This document shows positions 9,762 through 16,387 of a DNA stretch of 52,967 nucleotides, piece after piece. Origin of the DNA: Oscillospiraceae bacterium (GTDB lineage Bacteria > Bacillota > Clostridia > Oscillospirales > Oscillospiraceae); NCBI GenBank assembly GCA_017621795.1, contig JAGASJ010000014.1:1-52967 (forward strand), read 5' to 3'. The notes below the pieces were generated by a model that was not told the DNA's origin, did no database searches, and saw only the letters and a list, made by a program, of their open reading frames with translations. Made by a program: the position numbers and the translations under genes. The number at the start of each line of letters is the position of its first letter. Positions within the stretch are counted from its first letter, which is position 1.

Positions 9762-9790
9762 ATTATAAACGCAAAAAGAGAAAAATGCAA
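9762..9790 (-). promoter_or_regulatory. Promoter of the lipoprotein/surface-protein operon
   Basis: Minus-strand TTGCAT (9785-9790), 17-base spacer, TATAAT (9762-9767). The five genes down to 5437 are closely spaced on the same strand with no terminator between them, so this may drive all of them. Confidence 0.7.
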
Positions 9791-9892
9791 TGTTATTTTC
9801 TTGATGGGGTTCAGGGGGCGGATATTATCTAACTGCATTTTTTACAAAAGTTGTTTTGCCATTTTCAGGACATCCAATTGTAATTACGCACT

Positions 9893-10210
9893 TCATTTAT
9901 TGTTATCCTTTGCAGTGTTAATAGAGGCAATCAACACACGACGAATCGTTCCGCATTGATTGCGTAGCTCAACTGCCATTTCTCTGCTCAGAATATCGGA
10001 TTTCGCAAACAGTTCCAGCCAATATTCCGTTTCATAACACTCTTTTAAAGCAACCTGTAATTTAGCAACAAAATCAGACTTACCGTGCGCATAGTTTGCT
10101 TCGTGAATGTTTGCACCAATAGAGGTTGCAGAACGCTCCAGTTGATTCACAAGAGAATAATGACCTTTGATCGTTTCGCAGAGTTTAATGATCTTAATAG
10201 CGAAATCCAT
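9893..10210 (-). CDS. Four-helix bundle protein (S23 / 23S rRNA-IVS family, Avd-like fold), start interrupted
   Basis: 105 residues from MDFAIKIIKLCE. NQLERSATSIGANIHEANYAHGKSDFVAKLQVALKECYETEYWLEL is the family core, giving four amphipathic helices. The family includes proteins coded in 23S rRNA intervening sequences and Avd, the nucleic-acid-binding pentamer of diversity-generating retroelements. The normal family start appears to be the ATG at 10238-10240. That start has a GAGGTGAGG site and reads MKENKLVE, but codon 9 is TGA (10214-10216), followed by Ser and the internal ATG used here. Full-length expression would need readthrough or restart. The upstream region is hairpin array 1. Confidence 0.8.
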   Translation of the reverse strand: MDFAIKIIKLCETIKGHYSLVNQLERSATSIGANIHEANYAHGKSDFVAKLQVALKECYETEYWLELFAKSDILSREMAVELRNQCGTIRRVLIASINTAKDNNK

Positions 10211-10274
10211 AGATCATTCAACGAGCTTATTTTCTTTCATTATCCTCACCTCTACAAATAATATAGCATATTGA

Positions 10275-10446
10275 ATGAAATATTGCTACGCAATATGAAA
10301 TAATCCTTTGGATTATGAAATATTTTGCCTTAGCGGCAAAATATGAAATAAAATAAATCCCTCATACGCCGCAGCGTATTTCATAGCATCAGCTATTTCA
10401 TAACGCGAAGCGTTATTTCACAAATCCCGTAAGGGATTTATTTCAT
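10275..10446. repeat. Hairpin array 1 (separator ATGAAAT/ATTTCAT)
   Basis: Four ATGAAAT words (10275, 10295, 10315, 10343) are followed by four inverted ATTTCAT words (10378, 10395, 10415 with a C at the last base, 10440). Between neighbouring words is a perfect short hairpin with its own stem: ATTGC/GCAAT, AATCC/GGATT, ATTTTGCC/GGCAAAAT, ATACGC/GCGTAT, AGC/GCT, AACGC/GCGTT, AATCCC/GGGATT. Several words are spaced exactly 20 bases apart. At the turning point is the unpaired word AAATCCCTC (10355-10363). It lies immediately upstream of the four-helix-bundle gene and codes for nothing. Confidence 0.85.
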
Positions 10447-10690
10447 TAAAAAAGCACCTGCAAAAGCAAGTGCTTTTTTAAGGTCGCCCTCTTCGAGTCC
10501 CATTAGAACCCCATAAAAAAAGCAGACCCAAAGGTCTGCTCTGTAAATGCGCTGTTTCCTGTGATAGATGCGCCTGACGGCGCATGGGACTCTCCCCCGG
10601 GCTAAAAATTGCTCGCCAGCTCTCAATTTTTCCCCATCCTTCGGATGGGTCGCCCTCTTCGAGTCCCATTAGCACCCCATAAAAAAAGCA
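10446..10690. repeat. Duplicated inverted tRNA-tail/terminator block
   Basis: A 43-base direct repeat with one mismatch (10482-10524 and 10648-10690) contains TTCGAGTCCCATTA and ACCCCATAAAAAAAGCA. This copies the 3' end of the tRNA-His gene plus the start of its terminator, in inverted orientation. Each copy abuts a terminator-like hairpin (10446-10480, 10515-10541, 10681-10714). Between the copies are more short hairpins (GCGCC/GGCGC, CCCATCC/GGATGGG, AAAATTG/CAATTTT). It appears built from repeated inverted copying of the tRNA tail. Confidence 0.75.
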
Positions 10691-10714
10691 CCTGCGTTTG
10701 CAGGTGCTTTTTTT
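10681..10714 (-). terminator. tRNA operon terminator
   Basis: Stem AAGCACCTGC/GCAGGTGCTT with a 4-base loop and T runs on both sides, immediately after the CCA of tRNA-His on the minus strand. Confidence 0.85.
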
Positions 10715-10715
10715 A

Positions 10716-10792
10716 TGGGGTGGGTAATGGGACTCGAACCCACAACACCTGGAACCACAATCCAGTGCTCTGCCAATTGAACTATACCCACC
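10716..10792 (-). tRNA. tRNA-His (GTG)
   Basis: 77 bases including an encoded CCA. The anticodon loop TTGTGGT gives GTG. It has the extra G at -1 opposite C73 that is diagnostic of tRNA-His, and the T loop GGTTCGAGTCC is intact. It is the last gene of the Gly-Arg-His operon, separated from tRNA-Arg by hairpin array 2. Confidence 0.96.
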
Positions 10793-10807
10793 ATATTTGA
10801 AGTTATG

Positions 10808-10978
10808 AGTTATATTAAATCCTTATGGATTTAGTTATATTTTCTGCTAACACAGAAAGTTATATTATATTCGCTCTAACTGCCCGCAGGCAATATAACT
10901 TGCGAAGCAAATATCACTGTCGAAGACAATATAACTCGCCGCAAGGCGAATATAACTGAAAAACGCCTGGCGTTTTTC
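10808..10978. repeat. Hairpin array 2 (separator AGTTATAT/ATATAACT)
   Basis: Three AGTTATAT words (10808, 10833, 10858), with a partial one at 10801, are followed by inverted ATATAACT words (10893, 10911 as ATATCACT, 10929, 10950). The intervening hairpins have different stems: AAATCC/GGATTT, TTTCTG/CAGAAA, TGCC/GGCA, TTGC/GCAA, TGTC/GACA, CGCC/GGCG, and GAAAAACG/CGTTTTTC at the end. The architecture is the same as arrays 1 and 3 with a different separator. It lies inside the tRNA operon, so it is probably transcribed with it and must be removed or tolerated during tRNA processing. Confidence 0.85.
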
Positions 10979-10979
10979 T

Positions 10980-11056
10980 TGGCACGCCAGGAGGGACTCG
11001 AACCCCCGACCTACTGCTTAGAAGGCAGTTGCTCTATCCGGCTGAGCTACTGGCGC
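10980..11056 (-). tRNA. tRNA-Arg (TCT)
   Basis: 77 bases with encoded CCA. The acceptor GCGCCAG pairs with CTGGCGT (one G-T pair). The anticodon loop CTTCTAA gives TCT, and the T loop GGTTCGAGTCC is present. Second gene of the operon, 7 bases after tRNA-Gly. Confidence 0.96.
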
Positions 11057-11063
11057 ATTTCTA

Positions 11064-11137
11064 TGGAGCGGGTGACGGGAATCGGACCCGCGTATCCAGC
11101 TTGGAAGGCTGGTGTTCTACCATTGAACTACACCCGC
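11064..11137 (-). tRNA. tRNA-Gly (TCC)
   Basis: 74 bases with encoded CCA. The acceptor GCGGGTG pairs with CACCCGC. The anticodon loop CTTCCAA gives TCC. First gene of the operon, about 30 bases after the -10 box. Confidence 0.96.
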
Positions 11138-11168
11138 AAATCCTATTGCATAACGTATCAGCCATAGA

Positions 11169-11197
11169 ATCTTAGCATAGAAAAGGCTTCCTGTCAA
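11169..11197 (-). promoter_or_regulatory. tRNA operon promoter
   Basis: Consensus TTGACA (11192-11197), 17-base spacer, TAAGAT (11169-11174). The -35 overlaps the stop codon of the HAD phosphatase gene upstream, so the two units are tightly packed. Confidence 0.85.
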
Positions 11198-12042
11198 GGC
11201 TCATTTTTGAGAATCTCAGGGATTTTATTGAGAATCACGTCTGCAACAGCGCCTTCGCTGCAGCTGCAAACGTTTTCATATTGGTCTGCGACCACACCGT
11301 CTGCAGGACAGTAGGCATAATCTGCACCGTCCAGCATGGTCTTATCGTTGTCGGCATCTCCCACGCATACCAAAATGGACTTGCCCAGCTCTTTTTGCAG
11401 ATCTCTGGCGGCCCGCAGCTTGGACACCCCTTTTGCGTGCACATCAATGATCCGCGGTGCGGCAAAAAACACATCCACCTTGTCACCGTACATCCGTTCG
11501 ATGGTTTTTCTTGCCTGCGTAAAGCGGTCTATTTCCTCCTGCGGCCCCTCAAAAAAGCCGCCTACGGAATTTTCATAAACCTTGCCGAACAGCGAAAACT
11601 TCAAAAACGGGCCCACATCGGTATAGGGAACGGCTTCCGCCCAATCCCAGCCGATGGCCTCGTAGCAGCGGATATAGCTTTGACGGGGCTTGTACAAATA
11701 GTGATTTTGCGCACCCTGCAGCTCTAAATTCATCTCCGGAAACAGGTTCGACACTGTTTCCAGTGTCTCCCACAGCGGCAGGTCGATGGGCACCAGCTTT
11801 TCCAGCCTTCCGTTTTGGTAGCGGGCACTGCCGTTCATCAGCAGCAGCGGCGCATTCACCGGCAGAGTGTTCAGGTACTTTTTAAAGGTGTTGGTACTGC
11901 GTCCCGTGTTTACGGTAAATGTACCCCCCTGTGCCATAAAATATTCGATCGCCTCTATATTTTTCTGAGGAATGGTAGAGTCGGTGGCGGTGAGGGTACG
12001 GTCAAAATCCACGGTCAGCAGAATATCGGAAAAATCAGCCAT
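11194..12042 (-). CDS. HAD-superfamily (Cof-type) phosphatase
   Basis: 282 residues. Motif I is VDFDRTLT, with D12 the expected nucleophile and D14 the acid/base. Motif II-type residues occur near TVNTGRS, and motif IV is CVGDADNDKTML. The large C2-type cap between about 90 and 200 fits Cof/YidA hydrolases, which remove phosphate from small metabolites such as sugar phosphates and pyridoxal phosphate. The chosen ATG (MADFSDILLT) follows the rluD stop by 5 bases, and the longer frame overlaps rluD. It is third in an lspA-rluD-HAD operon. Substrate unknown. Confidence 0.88.
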   Translation of the reverse strand: MADFSDILLTVDFDRTLTATDSTIPQKNIEAIEYFMAQGGTFTVNTGRSTNTFKKYLNTLPVNAPLLLMNGSARYQNGRLEKLVPIDLPLWETLETVSNLFPEMNLELQGAQNHYLYKPRQSYIRCYEAIGWDWAEAVPYTDVGPFLKFSLFGKVYENSVGGFFEGPQEEIDRFTQARKTIERMYGDKVDVFFAAPRIIDVHAKGVSKLRAARDLQKELGKSILVCVGDADNDKTMLDGADYAYCPADGVVADQYENVCSCSEGAVADVILNKIPEILKNEP

Positions 12043-12047
12043 AGTGT

Positions 12048-12962
12048 TCAGGCCTTTTTCGGTGCGCCCAAGCGGCTCAGTGCCTTCTGGAAGTACTCCG
12101 GCAGCGGCGCTTTTACGGTGACCTGACGTCCATCCCGGGGATGGGTAAAGGTCAGCTCTCCCGCGTGGAGGCACTGGCTGTCCAAGCCCAGCTCCGGCTT
12201 TTTCTTGCCGTAAACGGTATCGCCCAAAATGGGATGGCAGATATAGGCCATGTGGACACGGATCTGATGGGTCCTGCCGGTTTCCAAACGGCAGCGGATG
12301 TGGGTATGGTTGCGGTAGCGGGTCACGACCTCCCAGTGGGTCACCGCAGGTTTGGAATTGTAAGAAGTGACACATCTTTTTTTCCGATCACCGGGCTTGC
12401 GTCCGATGGGCGCATCAATGGTGCCGCTGTCTGCCTTAAAGCAGCCGCATACGATCGCCTCGTATGTACGGACCACATTGTGGACCTTCAGTTCCTCGGC
12501 AATGAAAACGTGTGCCATATCGTTTTTGGCCACCAGCAGCAGTCCGGAGGTATCCTTGTCGATCCGGTGGACAATGCCGGGGCGTATTTCGCCGTTAATG
12601 CCGGAAAGGGCATCTGCTCTGGCGTACAAAAGTCCGTTGACCAGGGTGTCGTCCCTGTGACCGGCGGCAGGATGCACCACCAGGCCCTTGGGCTTGTTGA
12701 TGACCATCACGTCGTCATCTTCATACACGATGTCCAGCTCCATTTCCGTGGCAGCCATAAACACCGCCTGGGGAGGGGGCAACTGTACACTAACTTCATC
12801 ACCGATCTTCAGACGGTAATTTTTTTGCTTAATGTGTTTTCCGTTGACGGTCACATTGCCTCCCTCAAGCAGCTTTTGGGCTGCGGAACGGGAGATATCC
12901 TCCATCACACGGGCCAAAAAGGTATCGGCTCGCTCCTCGCGAATATCGGCAGTATAGATCAT
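12048..12962 (-). CDS. RluD-family 23S rRNA pseudouridine synthase
   Basis: 304 residues. An N-terminal S4 RNA-binding domain (about 12-60) is followed by the catalytic domain. The active-site motif HRIDKDTSGLLL carries the nucleophilic Asp at residue 135; GRTHQIRVHM and HPILGDTVYG are the other conserved motifs. In most Clostridia this gene follows lspA (ylyB-like) and modifies large-subunit rRNA. The start overlaps the lspA stop by 4 bases (ATGA), with a GGAGG site inside lspA, indicating coupling. The exact rRNA position is not predictable. Confidence 0.94.
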   Translation of the reverse strand: MIYTADIREERADTFLARVMEDISRSAAQKLLEGGNVTVNGKHIKQKNYRLKIGDEVSVQLPPPQAVFMAATEMELDIVYEDDDVMVINKPKGLVVHPAAGHRDDTLVNGLLYARADALSGINGEIRPGIVHRIDKDTSGLLLVAKNDMAHVFIAEELKVHNVVRTYEAIVCGCFKADSGTIDAPIGRKPGDRKKRCVTSYNSKPAVTHWEVVTRYRNHTHIRCRLETGRTHQIRVHMAYICHPILGDTVYGKKKPELGLDSQCLHAGELTFTHPRDGRQVTVKAPLPEYFQKALSRLGAPKKA

Positions 12963-13438
12963 TTCTTCTTGCCCTCCTTCCAAAATTCCTTGTTAAAGAA
13001 AATCAGGCTGACAACCAAGGCGATGCAGCCACAGGAAATGTAGCAGTCTGCTACATTAAAAACGGGGAAATTCATAAAATCTGTCTGGATCATATCGATC
13101 ACGTAGTTCAGACGGATCCGATCGATCATATTGCCCAGGCCGCCGGCAAAAACAAACAGGATGCACCAGCGTTCAAAGGGCTTAAAGGGCATCTTCTTTT
13201 TGGAAAATTCCCATACAATCAGCGCCGCAAACAATAAAAAGATGATGGCAAAAAGCCATTGCTGACCCTGCAGGATGGAAAATGCCGCGCCGTCATTTTG
13301 GGTGTAGGTCAGGCTCAAAACGTTGGGGATCAGACCCACCTGCCCGTGCAGGGGAATATTTGCCACAGTCAGAAGCTTGGTCAGCTGGTCCACACCCACC
13401 AGGGCAAGAACGGCAAGCCCCGCGATCCATAAACTCAT
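12959..13438 (-). CDS. lspA: Lipoprotein signal peptidase (signal peptidase II)
   Basis: 159 residues with four membrane helices. The catalytic aspartates are D115 (VIDMI) and D131 (NVAD). The conserved VDQLTK, TQNDGAAFS and GGLGNMIDR motifs are present. It cleaves the signal peptide of prolipoproteins after lipid attachment, and so serves the many lipoproteins in this window. A frame extends nine codons upstream, but the ATG at 13438 has a GGAGG site 6 bases away. First gene of the lspA-rluD-HAD operon. Confidence 0.97.
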   Translation of the reverse strand: MSLWIAGLAVLALVGVDQLTKLLTVANIPLHGQVGLIPNVLSLTYTQNDGAAFSILQGQQWLFAIIFLLFAALIVWEFSKKKMPFKPFERWCILFVFAGGLGNMIDRIRLNYVIDMIQTDFMNFPVFNVADCYISCGCIALVVSLIFFNKEFWKEGKKK

Positions 13439-13495
13439 ACGGTTCCTCCAAAGCGAGAAATTCAAAAATGCGCATACCTATACATTGTATAATAC

Positions 13496-13524
13496 ACTAT
13501 ACCAAATTCCGAAAAGTTTGTCAA
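13496..13524 (-). promoter_or_regulatory. lspA operon promoter
   Basis: Minus-strand TTGACA (13519-13524), 17-base spacer, TATAGT (13496-13501). Confidence 0.8.
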
Positions 13525-13590
13525 TTGCCCCTTTCCATCTATCCCCCCGATGGGGATGGCAAAAAGTAGGGAAAATTGGAGAAATAACCA

Positions 13591-13665
13591 TTGACTTTCA
13601 GGGGGGGACAGGGTAAAATAAATGATGAATTACTATGTACTACCGTGCCTGGCGGTACGGTAGTA
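13591..13665 (+). promoter_or_regulatory. cooS operon promoter and leader hairpin
   Basis: TTGACT (13591-13596), 17-base spacer, TAAAAT (13614-13619). About 20 bases downstream is an inverted repeat, TACTACCG and CGGTAGTA, spanning 13638-13665. It could be an operator or an mRNA-stabilising 5' hairpin. It has no T run, so it is not a simple attenuator. Confidence 0.65.
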
Positions 13666-13692
13666 ATAATCTGAATTTAGGAGGAAATCACA

Positions 13693-15597
13693 TTGAAAGA
13701 TTGGGCATCTTTAACCACTGTTGAAGAAATGGAACAGGCCACAAACTCTTTGCTGGAAAACGCAGCAAAGGTGGGTGCCGACACCTGGCAGCAGCGCGTC
13801 AAAAACCAAACCCCTCACTGCGGTTTCGGTGAAGCAGGCACCTGCTGCCGAATCTGCTCTATGGGCCCCTGCCGCATCACCCCCAAGGCACCCCGCGGTA
13901 TTTGTGGCTGCGATGTTCACGGTATCGTCGCCCGCAACTATCTGCGCTTTACCGTTGGCGGTACTGCGGCGCACTCCGACCACGGTCGTGAGATCATGCA
14001 CACCCTGCATCAGACCAAGGAAGGCGGCAACTACACCGTTAAGGACCCCGAAAAGCTTTTGCGCATCGCAAAGGAATGGGGCGTAGAGACCGAGGGCAAG
14101 GACATTTATGACCTGGCACACGAAATGGCTGAGATCGGCCTTTTGGAATACGGCTTCCCCTTCGGCACACAAAAGTTTGCAAAGCGTCCCCCTCAGCATA
14201 CACAGGATCTGTGGAACGCGGCAGAGATCACTCCCCGCGCCATCGACCGGGAAATTGCCACCGCAATGCACATGACCCACATGGGTTGTTCTTCCCTGCC
14301 TGAGGCTCTGATCCGTCAGTCCCTCCGTGCCGGCCTTTCCGACGGCTGGGGCGGCTCTATGATGGGCACCGAGTTCTCCGACGTTATGTTCGGCACCCCC
14401 AAGCCTGTGGATACCGAGGCAAACATCGGCGTTATGGAGAAAGACAATGTCAACATCGTTGTGCACGGTCACGATCCCTCTCTGTCTGAGATGATCGTCT
14501 ACTACGCCAACGATCCCGAAATGATCGCCTATGCCAAGAGCCTGGGCGCAAAGGGCATCACCGTTTCCGGTGTCTGCTGTACATCCAACGAAGTCGCTAT
14601 GCGTCACGGCATTCCCATGGCCGGTAACTTCCTGAATCAGGAAAACGTTGTTCTGACCGGCGCTTGTGAAGCCATTGTTGTAGACGTGCAGTGTATCTTC
14701 CCCGCACTGGGCCCCTTGTCCAAGTGCTTCCACACCAAGTTCATCACCACCTCTCCCATCGCCCGTATGCCCGACTCTGAGTTCATTCAGTTCAGCGCAG
14801 AGTCTGCCGGTGAAAACGCCAAGGCGATCGTGAAGATGGCTATTGAAAACTTCCAAAACCGTAATCAGGATCTGGTCAACATCCCCTCTCAGAAGCAGAA
14901 GGCCCGCGTGGGTTACTCTGTTGAAGCCATCAAGAAGGTGCTTGACGGCGTTGCAAACACTCAGGTGGACGAGATGGGCACCACCAAGCCCCTGATCGAA
15001 TGTGTCCATTCCGGCGTTCTTCGCGGTGCTGTGGCAATGGTCGGCTGTAACAACCCCAAGGTTCGTCCCGACTCTGCGCACATCGGTCTGATGAAGAAGA
15101 TGCTGGAAAACGATATCATCCTGATTGTCTCCGGCTGTTCCGCACAGGCTGCCGCCAAGGCCGGTCTGATGGATCCCGACAAGGCGAAGGAATACTGCGG
15201 CGCAGGTCTGAAGCGTGTTTGTGAGCTGGCCGGCATTCCTCCCGTTCTGCACATGGGCTCCTGCGTGGACATCTCCCGTATGCTGGTCCTGGCTTCCGAT
15301 ATTGCGAAGGACTGGGGCATCAACATTTCTCAGGTTCCCGTAGTAGGCTGTGCTCCCGAATGGATGTCCGAGAAGGCTGTTTCCATCGGTAACTACGTTG
15401 TGGCTACCGGTATCGAGACCTTCCTGGGCGTAGATCCCTACTCCAAGGGCTCTACCGAGGTCACCGAGCTGCTGCAGGGTGAGAACGGCATCAACAAGTG
15501 GGTCGAAGCAAAGTTTGTTGTGGACACCGACATCGACAGCTTGGGTGACAAGATGATCGCTTGCATCGAAGCAAAGCGTGCCGCACTCGGAATCTAA
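13693..15597 (+). CDS. cooS: Anaerobic Ni-Fe carbon monoxide dehydrogenase catalytic subunit
   Basis: 634 residues, the usual CooS/AcsA size. The N-terminal Cys cluster (CGFGEAGTCCRICSMGPCRI, C43-C60, then ICGCDVHG) holds the D and B iron-sulfur clusters. Active-site C-cluster ligands lie in GVCCTSNEVAMRHG, CEAIVVDVQC, VGCNNPK, VSGCSAQAA and MGSCVDISR. It interconverts CO2 and CO and passes electrons through ferredoxin. The start is TTG, chosen for the AGGAGG site 8 bases upstream; the first in-frame ATG would lose 12 conserved residues. It is followed by cooC and acsB, so it supplies CO to acetyl-CoA synthase. Confidence 0.96.
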   Translation: MKDWASLTTVEEMEQATNSLLENAAKVGADTWQQRVKNQTPHCGFGEAGTCCRICSMGPCRITPKAPRGICGCDVHGIVARNYLRFTVGGTAAHSDHGREIMHTLHQTKEGGNYTVKDPEKLLRIAKEWGVETEGKDIYDLAHEMAEIGLLEYGFPFGTQKFAKRPPQHTQDLWNAAEITPRAIDREIATAMHMTHMGCSSLPEALIRQSLRAGLSDGWGGSMMGTEFSDVMFGTPKPVDTEANIGVMEKDNVNIVVHGHDPSLSEMIVYYANDPEMIAYAKSLGAKGITVSGVCCTSNEVAMRHGIPMAGNFLNQENVVLTGACEAIVVDVQCIFPALGPLSKCFHTKFITTSPIARMPDSEFIQFSAESAGENAKAIVKMAIENFQNRNQDLVNIPSQKQKARVGYSVEAIKKVLDGVANTQVDEMGTTKPLIECVHSGVLRGAVAMVGCNNPKVRPDSAHIGLMKKMLENDIILIVSGCSAQAAAKAGLMDPDKAKEYCGAGLKRVCELAGIPPVLHMGSCVDISRMLVLASDIAKDWGINISQVPVVGCAPEWMSEKAVSIGNYVVATGIETFLGVDPYSKGSTEVTELLQGENGINKWVEAKFVVDTDIDSLGDKMIACIEAKRAALGI

Positions 15598-15600
15598 ATT

Positions 15601-16371
15601 ATGAAAATTGCAGTAACCGGAAAGGGCGGTGTGGGCAAAACCACATTGTCCTCCACACTGGCAAGACTTTATGCCGATGACGGCCGCACGGTGCTGGCCG
15701 CCGACGTAGACCCGGATGCCAACTTAGGGTTGGCGCTGGGCCTGACCCAGGAGGAAGTGGACGAGATCATCCCCATTTCCAAAATGAAGGCTTTGGCCAA
15801 GGAACGCACCGGCGCCAGCGATGACAACAAGTTCTACAAGCTCAATCCCTATGTGGCGGATATCCCGGATATCTACGCCAAGCCCATCAACGGCGTGAAG
15901 CTGTTGGTAATGGGCACAGTGGATCTGGGCGGTAGCGGCTGTGTGTGTCCCGAGCACGTGATGCTCAAGCAGATTCTTGCCAGCTTGACCTACCGGAAAA
16001 ACGATGTGGTCATTATGGATATGGAAGCAGGCTTAGAGCATCTGGGCCGCGGTACAGCATCCAATATGGACCAGTTTATTGTGGTGATCGAGCCCGGTGC
16101 CCGCAGCGTCCAAACCTACAAAAATGTAAAGCGTTTGGCCACCGATTTAGGTGTGAAGCAGGTGCGGGTGGTTGCAAACAAGGTGCGGGACGCACAGGAT
16201 GAGGAATTTATCCGCAATGCCATCCCCCCCGAGGATTTGCTGGGCATCATTCATTACAATACCGAAGTGATCGATGCAGACCGTCAGGGAAAATCCCCTT
16301 ACGACTGCAGTCCCACAGCACTCAATGAAATCCGAGCCATTAAAGCACGCTTGGATTGTGACGATGAATAA
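15601..16371 (+). CDS. cooC: CooC/AcsF nickel-insertion ATPase
   Basis: 256 residues of the MinD/CooC P-loop family. It has the deviant Walker A GKGGVGKTT, DVDPDANLG (Walker A' region), the metal-binding CxC pair in GCVCPE, and the DMEAGLEHLGRG segment. CooC dimers bind Ni(II) at the CxC and use ATP to mature the C-cluster of CODH; AcsF does the same for acetyl-CoA synthase. It starts 3 bases after the cooS stop, which supports coupling. Being between cooS and acsB, it could serve either or both. Confidence 0.94.
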   Translation: MKIAVTGKGGVGKTTLSSTLARLYADDGRTVLAADVDPDANLGLALGLTQEEVDEIIPISKMKALAKERTGASDDNKFYKLNPYVADIPDIYAKPINGVKLLVMGTVDLGGSGCVCPEHVMLKQILASLTYRKNDVVIMDMEAGLEHLGRGTASNMDQFIVVIEPGARSVQTYKNVKRLATDLGVKQVRVVANKVRDAQDEEFIRNAIPPEDLLGIIHYNTEVIDADRQGKSPYDCSPTALNEIRAIKARLDCDDE

Positions 16372-16387
16372 TTAAGGAGGATCTATT

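Noticed and set aside
10214-10216. Selenocysteine or recoded TGA in the four-helix-bundle gene
   Set aside because: No SECIS-like hairpin is seen right after the codon, and TGA serves as a stop in several intact genes here (for example lspA, the NUDIX gene and CotH).
10482-10690. Additional tRNA genes in the tRNA-tail repeats
   Set aside because: Only the 3' T-loop and acceptor sequence is present; there is no D arm, anticodon arm or matching 5' acceptor strand.
10275-10978. CRISPR array
   Set aside because: The constant words are only 7-8 bases and invert halfway; the intervals are palindromes rather than unique spacers, and no cas gene is present.
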